64,000 nucleotides of DNA from Ephydatia muelleri (taxonomy: Eukaryota; Porifera; Demospongiae; Spongillida; Spongillidae): contig JABACO010000001.1 in assembly GCA_013339895.1 (NCBI GenBank), forward strand, positions 18,645,370-18,709,369, in the 5' to 3' direction. How positions within the stretch are numbered: position 1 is the stretch's first letter; the number at the start of each line of letters is the position of its first letter. Both the position numbers and the translations under genes were made by a program. The notes below the pieces were generated by a model. The model ran no database searches, had not been told where the DNA came from, and saw only the letters and a program-made list of their open reading frames with translations. This document shows, one piece after another, positions 34,683-45,717 of this stretch.

Positions 34683-37600
34683 ATGGAAGGATCTTCGGAT
34701 GTTGAGAGTGATCTTGTTGGCGAAGTGTTCGAGTATCTTCTCAGTGGCAAATATTGCGATGGAGCGTCAAAGGAAAGAAAGCGGACGATACGGAAAAAAG
34801 CTTTGAAGTTTTCAGTGTCGAGTAGAGGAGAGCTATTCTACAGGCAAAAAAGGAAGGGCAAGGCAAGTACCTTTTGCAGCGGTCTGTCGCGTAAAGCTAT
34901 CAAACAAAAACGTAATGCATGTCTACTGGTATAGTTGTATTACTTGTATGTGAACTCACCATTCATAACTACTGTAAATGAGTTTATGTGATAGTTAGTC
35001 ACTCTTGCCTCACTAGTCAGTATGTCTTTTACCGAATTGCTTTGTATTAGGTTTTCATACATCTCATCATTATTCACTCAGGTTTAACTACTCAACTTTG
35101 TTTTTCCCCTGCTGTGATTAGTTATCCAGAGTTTACTGCAATCAGTGCTAAGATGCGCTCCCTACTAATTGACAAACTAAATGCATTACAACAATTCATA
35201 TTACTTTTCTATAGGGAGAAGTTTTACTTCGATACATTCAGAGTTCCAAGGAGCAACAGAAAATTGCTCTTTCCAGTCACATTGACCCCACATCTGGCCA
35301 TATGGGGAAAAGCAGAACTCTTTTCAGAATTAAAGAGCGCTTTATGTGGCATGGAATGGTTAAAGATGTCAATAATCTGGTAGGGTTTTATGCTAACTCG
35401 ATTTTTTTTATACAACAGTTTTTAACTGTTCTCTTTAGATATCAAAGTGTGATGTATGTCAGCGGATGAATCGCAAGCTAACAACTGGAGTACCACAACT
35501 ACATCCCATATCAGTCAAAGCTCCTTGGTACATGATCGGCATAGACTTTATAGGCCCTGTAAGCCCTGAAGCTGAGGATGGCAGCAAGTACATCTTAACT
35601 GTTAGTGATTATTTCACTAAATGGGTAGAGGCAATCCCAACCATTGATAACAAAGCTGTCACAGTGGCAGCTGTACTTTTTAAGGCAAGTGTTGTATAAT
35701 GCGAATACATGCAGCTTAATACCATATTTCTTTACATTGCGTTGATTTCAGATTTTCATGCGGATGGGTCTGCCTCGTGTTGTGGTGTCTGACAATGGTA
35801 GAGAGTTTGACAACAAACTTAATGATGAGATATGCAAAACTCTTGGGATAAAAAGACGATTAATAACACCCTATCACCCCCAGGTTGGTACACAAGTTCA
35901 CATGCCTTATTTAAGGGTCAAGTTCTTTTATAATAGGAAATGTGCATGGATTGTAACATTTTAGCATTTCTGTGTTTAGCTTTGAAATGATGAAGTACAT
36001 ACACATGTTTGATGGGTGTGTTGTATGACATGTGTCAAACTTTTATATGTAGGCAAATGGCCTTACCGAACGCTTCAATCAAACATTGCAAAACATGTTG
36101 GCTAAATATGTGTCATCGAAAAAAGAACAATGGGGTTATTACATTGATTCATGTGTGTTTGCCTATAACACATCGAGGCAAGAAGCAACAAAGCATACTC
36201 CTTTCTCCCTTATGTTTTGTCGACAGCCAAACCTTCCGATTGACATTGAAATGCAGTCTGAGTCAGTAGAGGAACTCGTCAAACATTACGATGAAATAGT
36301 AGAGCCAGATCATGGAGAAAAATTTAAGGAACATATAAGTACATTGCAGGAAGTAGCAAAGAACATTAAAGTTGCTCAAATTAAGTATAAAAAGCAGTAT
36401 GACAAAAAGCATGCCAAGCCTTCTGAGTTTTACATTGGACAGCTTGTTTTGAAGAAGACTTCACTCGTAAAAAGACAAAGGGAGGGAAGCTAAGTTGTAG
36501 GTATGTGGGACCCTTTACAATAACTAGAGTGAAGTCAAGAGGGGTGTATGAATTATGTTCTGATGATGGAAAAGTGACAAGTGCAATTGGTGGTCATTTG
36601 AAAGTTTACAGAAAACCATTAGGTTCCGATGCTGATCATAGTTCCAATTCTACACATACTTCTGAGGACGATGGCAGCCTAAGCAATGATGGCAGTATCT
36701 CAGAAGACGACAGATCCATTGCAGATGATCACTTCCCTTTAAATGGTAAGATCATAATATGGTGTTTAAACCACTAATAATGTTGCCATTGAAGATTGTA
36801 TTAGTAAATTAGAAGCTATAATAATGCAAGACTGGACAAAATATCTATACATGTAGTGTAATTATGTGCAGCAGTTGTAAACATTTTATATGGAATCCCT
36901 TTCTGGTCAACACTCAGGTGGACTGGGCCTTCAGTTACAGATGGGGGATGATGTGGCAGACAAAGCAGACAATAGTGCAGATGAGATGGGGGGTGATGCT
37001 GCACAAACACCCCGTTCAGTGGCAGACAAAGCAGACAATAGTGCAGATGAGATGGGGGATGATGCTGCACAAACACCCCGTTCAGTGGCAGACAAAGCAG
37101 ACAATAGTGCAGATGGATCAATTATAGAGATATCCAATCATACTGTTGACACAGTATTGTACTTGCCAGTTTGCAGAGATTGGCAAAATAATATGTGCAG
37201 TGTCTTAGGACTTCAATTTGTCAAAGGGAATCGTGATCACAATGAAAAACCTTTGGATATTGCTCTGGACCAAGCTCCTAGTATACGTGGTCGCATTAAA
37301 GGTGATGGGAATTGCTTTTTTAGAGCTGTGGCTCAAGAAATAACTGGACGTCAAGAGGATCATGCAGAACTTAGGGTACTTGTCACATCATACATGGCTC
37401 ACAATCCTGCTGAGCTGTCTTGTTACCTGACATCATCTGAAACAATGGGACAGTACTTGCGAACAACGAAGATGGATCAACAGAAAGTGTGGGCAACAGA
37501 AATTGAAATATATGGCACTGCCAATTTGCTTGGCACAACGATTTTTGTGTATTGTCCTTCAGGCACCAGCAACAAATGGTTGCGATTTGCACCAAAAGAA

Positions 37601-37705
37601 TGCCATGATGACAACAGTCATGCAAGAGAGTGCCTTTATCTATGCAACCTTTCTCAGCACTTTGAAACTGTGAAGCGTATGCAACATATTGACCATTCAG
37701 ATTAA
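34683..37705 (+). CDS. Ginger integrase-transposase with C-terminal OTU domain, six exons
   Basis: The exons I can join by phase are 34683-34862, 35215-35379, 35439-35684, 35752-35883, 36053-36745 and 36918-37705. Exon 2 has the zinc-binding HIDPTSGHMG half, with CDVCQR in exon 3 (H2C2). The DDE core follows: WYMIGIDFIGP (first Asp), VVVSDNGREFDN (second Asp) and, across an exon join, NGLTERFNQTL (Glu). The GPY/F module is YVGPFTITRVKSRGVYEL. The last exon has 2.5 copies of a 22-residue repeat, then an OTU deubiquitinase domain: IKGDGNCFFRAVAQEI (catalytic Asp and Cys) and LCNLSQHFETV (His). Two introns appear to start with GC (AAG|GCAAGT at 34862 and 35684). About one frame interruption is present. 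OTU domains have been reported in some Ginger elements, as I recall. Confidence 0.75.
36953..37113 (+). repeat. 66 bp tandem repeat (2.4 copies) in the OTU exon
   Basis: Units start at 36953, 37019 and 37085 (third partial), each encoding a 22-residue unit beginning VADKADNSADEMG. The first two differ by a single base (GGGGGGTGAT versus GGGGGATGAT), so the array is recent or under homogenisation. Confidence 0.9.
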
Positions 37706-37888
37706 TTAAACTTTATTGCGTGAAGATAAAAACCTTTAGTGTAAATCATTACAATAAAATGGGATGGGGGACCAAAATTTCTAGAGCGGACCATTATTTT
37801 CGAAAAAACTGGTCCGGGGGGAACAAAATTTTCTATGAAAAAATTGGTCCCCAGGACCAAAATTACCGGGACCAAAATTCCAGTGACA

Positions 37889-38655
37889 AGCACCTTGGCC
37901 GCCACTATCTCGAACATCTCGCTCACGTTCACGTTCGACTTGGCAGAGACCTCAATCAATTTGAACTTGTTCCTCCGGGCCAGCTCACTGAGCTTCTCGA
38001 GCGAAGTCGCGAACGATTCGTCTCTCTTGGTTGCTGCGCAAATAAATTTCTGTTTCCTTCTCGCCAAATGCGCAACCATCTGCTCTGTTAGGCGCAGCCT
38101 GCTCTCGAACGTGGGCCCGTTATCGGATACGTCGATCACCACCACGTACCCTCGTCGGTGCTTGCCTATCCCGAGAGGGAATGCCACAGACCCGTAATCT
38201 TGAGGGGAGCATATGAGGTCCCTGTTCTTATACGACATTTTTCCGGGCGCGTCAAGCGTACTAGCTAGGACCATCTTCATGTAACCATCCAAGCTCCTAA
38301 TGGACTTCTTACTGTTCTTGATCCGAAACGGCTGGTCCGTTACGTCTTCGTAGAACACAGGGTACTCAAGGACTTCAAAATCCACCTTCTCCGATGAACC
38401 TTTTGCATCATAGGTCCTGGTCGTCGAACCCCAGTACAGAAAGTGGTCTTTGTGAATCACGTCGCTCTCGAACTCGTGCAAGGCTAGCAGAGAACAGTGA
38501 GAGCGATGGTCCTGCTGGTAGTCGTCGTAACCAGGATACATAAACCGATAGCAGAGACACGACTTGCCGATGCCTTGGTGACTGCTGAAGTTTTCCCCAT
38601 CTAATCTCGAAAGACCAAGTACGCTCACCACCACTGTGTGATTCGGAGAGGCCAT
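37889..38655 (-). CDS. p190-like GTPase/docking protein copy 1, exon 1, 5' half (GTPase domain)
   Basis: N-terminal GTPase domain of the p190RhoGAP family (ARHGAP5/ARHGAP35 relatives). From the ATG at 38655 the protein starts MASPNHTVVVSVLGLSR. The P-loop is QGIGKSC (residues 27-33), followed by LCYRF, a DYQQDHRS stretch, the family-specific HKDHFLYWGS (68-77), VVIDVSDNG (172-180), the G4-like TKRD (209-212) and the G5-like SAKSN (237-241). HFLYWG and GIGKSCLC are near-diagnostic for p190. The first ATG was chosen because the upstream extension lacks an ATG and the MASPN start is shared with copy 2. The exon is cut at 37888 by the Ginger element. Confidence 0.85.
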
Positions 38656-38704
38656 GTTAATTAATTTGCAGTCCAAAAGGTCAAATCCACGCAAGAGTAC
38701 CTTA

Positions 38705-38712
38705 TGACGTCA
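38705..38712. promoter_or_regulatory. CRE palindrome upstream of GTPase gene copy 1
   Basis: TGACGTCA lies 50 bases before the start codon and is kept at the same distance in copy 2 (52670-52677). It is a consensus CREB/ATF site. Regulation by cAMP/CREB is inference only. Confidence 0.5.
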
Positions 38713-39034
38713 GGTCTCAGCAGTATGGGATGTGATTACTGCCATAATTCGATTCGATTCGCGTCCACTTTCATTTTTGAGTCGTTTTCGGGTCGTGCCA
38801 TCGTGTATAGTCGTGTCATTTTGTATTTAGATTGCATTATTTTACAGCCCTGTACGGGCCAAATCCATGTACATGTACGAGTCGCGTCTGAAAGTGCATG
38901 CATCTGGCGTTTTGGTCAATAATTATTACGATTGATTGCAAAATAGCTATTAGCCGCCGTGCATACAGTGTCCTAGGCATCACGGTCAGGTGCAATCTTC
39001 GGGCCGGGGGACCGTATTACCTAGGGGAATACGT

Positions 39035-39054
39035 CCCCCCCCCCCCCCCCCCCC
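39035..39054 (+). repeat. C20 homopolymer
   Basis: 20 consecutive C. The equivalent place in copy 2 reads CCCCCTCCC, so the run expanded in copy 1 after duplication, or the copy 1 length is an artefact. Confidence 0.9.
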
Positions 39055-40261
39055 AGGCCCCCAACCCTTGGACCCGAATACATGTACGGTCCCTCGGACC
39101 GTTATGCGTGGTTACAATATGTATTCAGTATATGATACGCACTGTAGTTTCTAGTTACAGTCGAGATTAGACTGTCAGTAGCGGTCGACAACTCTGCATG
39201 GAGTAGCAGTTGGCTCACTCAAGTATCATATCACTTAAATAGCTCAGATCTTTCCACAGTATTCTGAGTATAGTTACATAATAAAGGACAACTGTACATA
39301 TTAAATTGAATACCGATGCTGTATAGTACAACGGGGTTCGAGATCTGGATTAACACCGCAATAGACGTCAGAAGCACACATTTTCAGAAGACGGTGGGAG
39401 GCATTCCTCAGTTGATCATGCACTTGCATTGCCATTGCACTTACTAGCGTACGTAGTGAACATGCATGTGCGCTCAAGTTGTATGATTTGTTCTGATGCC
39501 ACGCCTTTTTTCTTGAGCTGTGGCTTGCAAGTTTTTTTTGGAAATCATATCGTTATTTGATGGTCTACAATACCTCTGTGACCTAACGTACAATTACAAA
39601 AGGTACACGCATGATATCTCATTATTCAATTTCCTGTCATCCATAAATACAGAGTACAAATTGCAGGTGCTAAAAACTCAGGATTCGTCCACTGCCCAAC
39701 ACAAATGAATCCATGAGCAGTAAAAAAAAAAAAGATCCATGTTGCTGCATTGTTAGATGTTGAGTCTCATCATCACTCCTTGGCAAAACAAAAAAGATGT
39801 ATATGTGTGATAAATCATTTATTGATGGACATACCTAATTAATGCCCAGTACAATAAACTTACATATGCATCAAGGCGGTTCTAGTCATGAAAGAGAATG
39901 GAATGATGCTGAGGTGGCTGTAAATGAGGGTTAATGGTTAATAAGATTACCACCATTCAAGATTTTTGCAATTAAGCCAATTTACAGTACACATGTCAAT
40001 TAAGCATTGCAAATGGCAGGAAACGTACTTAGCAAACAACTTACACTATATGGCCAGGAAACAATATGTTTTATAAAGTGTTAACTGTTTAAATAAACAG
40101 AGTGGCTTTATTATTAATAAGCTCTTTGCTAGCTGTTTAGATAAATAGAATGGCTTTATTATTAATAAGCTCCAGCTGCACAATATTGCTCTGTTGCCTG
40201 TGAAAGAGTAAAAAGGCTCCAATGTATGACAACACACTCACTCCCATACAAACATGTGCGT

Positions 40262-40325
40262 GCGCACACACACACATATACAACACATACACACACACAC
40301 TAGTGCACACACACATACACACACC
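40262..40325 (+). repeat. CA-rich microsatellite
   Basis: Imperfect (CA)n with ATA and TAG interruptions. It is shared with copy 2 near 54336-54386. Confidence 0.8.
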
Positions 40326-41315
40326 TATAGAAAACAGAGATGTGTAGAAACATTTAAGAGACATCGATACTGACACACACACACAAACCTGAGCTGCATA
40401 CGCCAGTGGTTTTGTATCACACTTCAGTTGAACACAGCAGTGGTGTATTTCGACCTTACCATCGGTGGGGTGGTGGGAGGAGATGGGAAGAAAGTAAGAA
40501 ATGGAATGGGAGGGATATAGGGGGAAGGTAAAAGGGGCTATAGAATGATGAATGATAAGGGGTTGGTAGAGTCACAACAAATGCGACACACATTGCCTGT
40601 ACGAGTCTAATTTTACACTACATGAGATGAGAGAAAACCAAATAATTTTCTCTGTTCACATACTATACTGTATGTATGTAAAAAAAGCAATTTACTCTCA
40701 AGGCAGCAAGCAAAGATTGAATTGAATTCCAAACCATCAGCTTAAAAAAAAAAATTGTATTACTGCACACTAAACGGACTTACTATGTCAGTACACAACT
40801 GGCTTGTAGTTACCATGGTGTGTGCCTTGTGTCGCCAGGGATCAGGTGTGACCCTGAGGTAGAGTCCATGGGTGGTCAGGGTATCAGGCTCTGGAATGAA
40901 CTTGGCAAAAGGAATATGACCTGGACTTTTACCATTGGATCAAAGTTGACATCACCTTGTTGTGTAGTATAAAAATATAAGGGTGATAGCAGAAACGGTA
41001 TAGTGAGCATGCAGTCTGTGTGTTGCTACATATGGAGTAATTTGATCCTCCAATTCATTTCTACTGGGTGAGCATTCATACCAGGTGGAGGTTCTAAATA
41101 GAGAGAGGACGCTAGTGTCCACAGGAAGCACTCGCACATGTTTGATAACATCACTCTACTGCACACACAATGACCACACCAGCTGCACACATTCTAACAT
41201 GTCTCAGTCAATGACCACATTTTCAGAGAAACCATCACAAGCAGATCATTCTCTGCCCATGACAGGTACAGAATTGTTACAGTGGGGTTTGATAGGATTC
41301 TACAACTAAACAGTC

Positions 41316-41938
41316 CTACATTTGCAAATAAAGAAGCATATATTTGCAAAATGTGGGATTGTTGGTCCTTGAATTTGATCTGACCAGGGTCAAGTTCATC
41401 CAGGTGTAAATTTTGGACGGTGCTTGTGACTTAGGCACTGATGTATTCACAGCAAACATAACGGCCAAAGGTGAAAAGTTATGTTCAGCCTTCTGTGCTC
41501 CGTATACTTCCACAGCCATTGGGAGACATACCCTGCTAAACTCACTGCAATATTGGTAATTTTTGCAAGCTTCTTCCTTCTGCTGAGATAGCAGCTGACT
41601 ATACTGTGGTACCCACTTCAACAATATGGGTTTAACCCAGCAGAGAGTCCACAGCAAAGTTGAGTGCTGCACATTTGGAGCAAATCGAATGGGCAGAAGG
41701 ACATCAGCAGGTCTGGTATGCAAGTGCTCATGGCCTAATCCACTCCCAGCTTCAATGCTAGCACTGAAAACCTGAAAATTGGCATGTTTGCACAAAATTG
41801 ACTCGTAGCTAGAATGTCTCCACTCAATTTACAAGTGACAGCATGCTTGCCAAGGGGGTCAAGCATGTTATCGGGATACTTTGCACATATAGAAACAACT
41901 GTTTCAGTAAATCTGTCTGCAGTCAGTGGCACTGCCAA
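41316..41938 (-). mobile_element. LINE 3' fragment with restriction-like endonuclease domain, copy 1
   Basis: Two overlapping minus-strand frames together show the end of the same LINE family as at 8-15 kb. They read NMLDPLGKHAVTCKLSGD (zinc-finger His/Cys), GSGLGHEHLHTRPADVLLP (endonuclease PD motif), then VCLPMAVEVYGAQKAEHN and FSPLAVMFAVNTS. The join between the frames is a small shift, so the copy is dead. It predates the segmental duplication, because the same fragment is present, split by a gypsy element, at 55365-60391. Confidence 0.7.
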
Positions 41939-41939
41939 A

Positions 41940-44930
41940 TGTTATCATCCGCATATATGTTAAGTTTCACAGAAAGTACTGATTTCATCAGAATGAATTG
42001 TCTGGAGCTAATGATGTCTACAAACAGCCTGGCAAATGCTACAGTCTGCATTTATGTCACAATTATTGATAAGGACATTGAGGTTGATGAATATTTCACT
42101 GCAATTCTTGATCCTGTAGATCCAGCTGTGAATATCACCTCAAAAAGTGACACCATCCTAATACCCAATGACCTAATTGATGGTGAGAAATTAATAGTTT
42201 ATCATCCATCATTCATATATACTCTTTGGTTCAGTTTCTGCTAGTGCTCAAATGGTGGACAGATCAGTGACAGTAACTGAAGGAACGATTGTCTTCCTTA
42301 ACCTGTGTGTATTGCTAAACAAAACCTATCTGGCAATTTGACAAGATCAATATTGATTGATTTGGGAACTTAATTATTTATTTTATTTTTTATTATGCAC
42401 ATACATGATTTGGTAACTAAAGTTATTGCTGCTGCAAAATGTTAGCTATAATGACAACACACTATTATAAGTAACAATGCTAGAAGTTTGTAATAACCTT
42501 ATTTTGACATCAAACAATGCAGTATTAAATTCCTTAGATGATTAGGTATCTTACCTGCCACCCATATGCACACCTGTATCCATAGAAACATGCATCACAC
42601 TTATATTTCTTCCCCTCTTTAATTACTCTTAAGACAGAGTATAATTTTGTGAGTGCCATATCTCAACAAATAGGAACTAACATTTCCAGAACTTACCACG
42701 TGAATGGTAATACCCAGTGCACCAAACTAATCCACAGTATATTGATTTTGACCCAAAATATGGTACAGGATGTGATGACAGATGGCCCATGGCAATGTAC
42801 TCCAACATGCATTGCATGAATAAAAAAAGTTATTTATATGGATTCAGCAAAATTAAAATCAATGGAAGTAAGAACACAGACTCATTGGTAAATGATTTTA
42901 CAGCAAGGAGCTAAGTGCAAATAGAGATGCTGTGAGCAAATGTAACACATCTTGATGAAAGTAGTCTCCAAAATACTTGTCTAAAGTTACATTAAGTACA
43001 GTAACACGCTCTTAATGACCAAATCATACTTGCATCAAACTATCTGAGTAATCTTGTGTGACTACTGAATTTCATTCATTTTATAACATGCTCTCTTTGC
43101 TAGCTGTGCCACTTATAGGATCACTAGATAATGTTTAGTGGAGTTTTGATTATAAGTGTATATTGCAATTTCTTTGCAGTGATTATACTTTGAATTCAAA
43201 AATACTAATGTTTCCTGCTTGGTCCACTCCTGGAAAACAGTTTCTATCATTGATGACTATATTCTGGAAAATACAGAAATACTGTATATATTTTAATGAT
43301 ACCAATGTTTTGATAAATGATCAGCAGGATGAAACAGCAATAAAGATAGAAAATCATACAGACAGTAAGTGTCTATATCTGTTTGATCCTACATTTAGCT
43401 GAACATTTATAGCTGGTATTTACAAATGAAAATCTATTTTGCCACAGGCATTACAATAAGCATGGATAATCAAAATGTGGCAGTTGATGAAGATCATGGG
43501 AGCATTGAGATCTGCATTGATTTGGACATTGGTACTTTTGAAAGACATATAACTGTGTACATTCAAACAATTGCAATCACAGGTAAGACTACCTGATAAG
43601 CTGCTGTTATTGACACTGACCATGCTAGCAACACTAAACCTCGACTATATAGAGAATAAAGAAAACATGACACTTATGGTGGGACTTTCAGCACTTCAGG
43701 ATGCCAAACGGTGCCAAAATGTTACATTATTAAAGGATAATGCTTTGAAAAATTATGAGAAATTTAAGATATTTCTATTACCTTCTTGGATACAGAAGGG
43801 TAGTGACAATATTTCCATCTCATTACACTGAGGTGATTACTATACTTGAAGATGATGGTACGTATGATTGATAGCAATACATTCAAAAACACATTTCATC
43901 CTATGCACGCACACAAGGTGATTGAAATAGGATTTGAACATGGTTGGTATAATACCTCTGCAAGTGGTATCATGGTTATTGTATGTGCTGCAATATACAA
44001 GGATAGTTTGGAGAGGAATGTGACCATACTGATGGTGACTTTGAGTCTTGGTAAGTTATGAGAAAAAGTACATGCGTAGTATGATTATGCTATAGTACAT
44101 GTAATATGCATTCATGCACATGACTGCATAAATTAAGCTTTTGCTGAATGTACTTATTACAGATGCAACTACAACCTGGAATTGACTTCACAAACATCCA
44201 CACTGTGGTGGAATTTGTTCTCAATTTGCCAACAGAACACAGTGTATTAGCATTGACATTTTGAATGATGAAACCATCAAGCGAGATGAAACATTTTCTG
44301 TCTCCTTTTAAGGAAAACAGCACCTGACAGCAGTGTGGTCAACTTTACAGCAGGACTTTCAACCATCACAGTTCACATTCAAGAAGATAATACAGGCAAG
44401 CAATGCTAATTTTGTTAATCAATCTTCATATTTAGTTTCTCATTCAGGGTACTATTTTCCATTTACAAGCTGCTTTTTAATGTTAGATTTGAAGGCATTC
44501 CTGTCATTATATGCATCGAGCTCATAAGGTACCGAGCTATTAATGTACCACACACACATCTAGATCTACTGAACTCTAGAGATATTAGTGCAAAAGGTAA
44601 TGAAAAAATTGCAAATAAATCTCTACTCAAATTATTCTCTGCTGTAAGAGGAATAGACTATGACAATAGTACACATGTTGTTCTGTTTCATACTGAGAGC
44701 TTGATTGGGAACATTCAATGACACAGTGAACGTCAATAAGCATAATGGATGACAGCATCATAGAAGAAAGTGAATCATTTGAAGTGACTGTTAGTGTCCT
44801 TGATTCATATTCTGCAACTGTTACAAATAGAAGTTCTATCATAGCACTTATCCTTGAAGGTGACAAAAAGAGTAAGAAAGAGAATTGTGGCATATTTCAT
44901 TATTTGAATCATGCACACTAATCGTCTCCT
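41940..44930 (+). pseudogene. Calx-beta domain gene remnant, copy 1
   Basis: A series of exon-like pieces with Calx-beta text, the Ca-binding beta-sandwich repeat of extracellular adhesion and matrix proteins. Examples are IIDKDIEVDEYFTAILDP to IPNDLIDG (ends at donor GTGAGA, 42183), TVSIIDDYILENTEIL (about 43235-43290), ISMDNQNVAVDEDHGSIEI (exon 43448-43582 with clean AG and GTAAGA), VITILEDDG (near 43850), ILNDETIKRDETFSVSF, STITVHIQEDNTG (ends 44395) and SIIEESESFEVTVSV. Splice signals remain, but several exons carry frameshifts and stops: after TEILYIF near 43297, between 43800 and 43830, and at SVSF-stop near 44311. The same three lesions occur in copy 2, so decay began before the duplication. 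Confidence 0.7.
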
Positions 44931-45014
44931 CGGATTACTTCTTTACATTAGACCTTGTTGCAAGGTTTAGTGATATCCACTCTAACGGGTGTTGTTGGAG
45001 AAAACTTGGAGGTG

Positions 45015-45089
45015 ATATGATGTTCCCGAAATTCACATGCCATTCCCTTTGGCATGTAGCATGACTGCACCATGCTGGAGATTAAAGGT
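45015..45089. other. Junction between the two duplication copies
   Basis: 75 bases between the last base shared with the end of copy 2 (45014) and the first shared with the start of copy 1 (45090). Here copy 1 sequence ...GGAGGTG runs into GATATGATGTTCCCG, unlike copy 2, which continues GTGTGTTATTTTGG. Confidence 0.6.
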
Positions 45090-45717
45090 TAATGAATTTG
45101 ACCTATTCTCTGCATGTTTGTAGAATCTAAAACTGTATAATACCTGGTATACATGCAATCTTTACACAAGTGACTTTCAGAATATGAAATATATCACCAT
45201 AACCTAAAATTAACGGAGTTGGCTTTCAGTGCATCCTGTAAAATTGTTTTGACTACACCATTTCATAAAGGTGGGTTTGAAGTTATCTAATGAGACATTT
45301 AACTTAAAGAGGGACCAACGTTTCGCGAGGGAGGCCAGTTTACTTTAAGAAATAATTAGTCTAATGTATTTGGTCTTGCAGTCCCAACACTTAGATGGCA
45401 ATCAAAGTGTACTAAGGGTGAATATAGCTGGAAAATGACATAGATCTATATTGAGTAGGATTTAGTGAAAAGGAAATGACAATTAATTTTAGCACAGAAC
45501 CAACACTAAAATTCAATCAGTAACATTAATATTACACAAACTGAAAGTTTATGATTCATGAGGGAGAACAAAACCTGCTGTGCTGAACAAATTGCAAGTC
45601 TAACTATACGAAGAGAAATACTTTTTTTGAGTCTGAGTTTGCTGTAGTAAAAAAGTACTCACATGCACAAGTACTGAGTTTTGAAAATGAGTGAGGCTAA
45701 CATGTGATTTCAAAGGA

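Larger units (their letters stand above)
34486..37888 (+). mobile_element. Ginger-type DNA transposon with OTU protease, 3.4 kb
   Basis: Starts TGTTACGGAAATTTAGGTCC and ends with the reverse complement of TGTCACTGGAATTTTGGTCC. The terminal inverted repeats are about 120 bases, rich in AATTTTGGTCC words. Comparison with copy 2 defines the insertion site exactly, within the codons for KVLG of the GTPase exon. The flanks are AGGG and AGCA, so a 4-base target duplication is only half preserved. It encodes a gypsy-like integrase with GPY/F module plus an OTU domain but no reverse transcriptase, gag or LTRs, which defines Ginger1-like elements. Confidence 0.85.
38713..41315. other. Intergenic, copy 1: no gene seen
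   Basis: Likely 5' region of the minus-strand GTPase gene. It contains a C20 tract (39035-39054) that is short in copy 2 and a CA-rich microsatellite (about 40262-40325). Otherwise only short open frames, with no recognised family. Confidence 0.5.
30184..45014. repeat. Segmental tandem duplication, copy 1
   Basis: The sequence from TAATGAATT at 30184 to AAAACTTGGAGGTG at 45001-45014 recurs, colinear, at 45090-63464. The order in both copies is docking exon (-), intron, GTPase exon (-), intergenic, LINE fragment (-), Calx-beta exons (+). Copy 1 uniquely has a Ginger transposon at 34486-37888. Identity is highest from the GTPase exon rightwards and clearly lower in the docking exon and to its left. 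Confidence 0.9.

Noticed and set aside
37702-37888. C-terminal extension of the copy 1 GTPase frame beyond KVL
   Set aside because: It is read-through into the Ginger terminal inverted repeat, not host protein.
41316-41795. 159-codon minus-strand frame first taken for a host gene
   Set aside because: Motifs LGKHAVTCK and TRPADVLLP identify the C-terminal end of the LINE family found elsewhere in the window.
42717-42914. Extra Calx-beta exon (65-codon frame)
   Set aside because: The text shows no Calx-beta pattern and no flanking splice sites; it is left as intronic.
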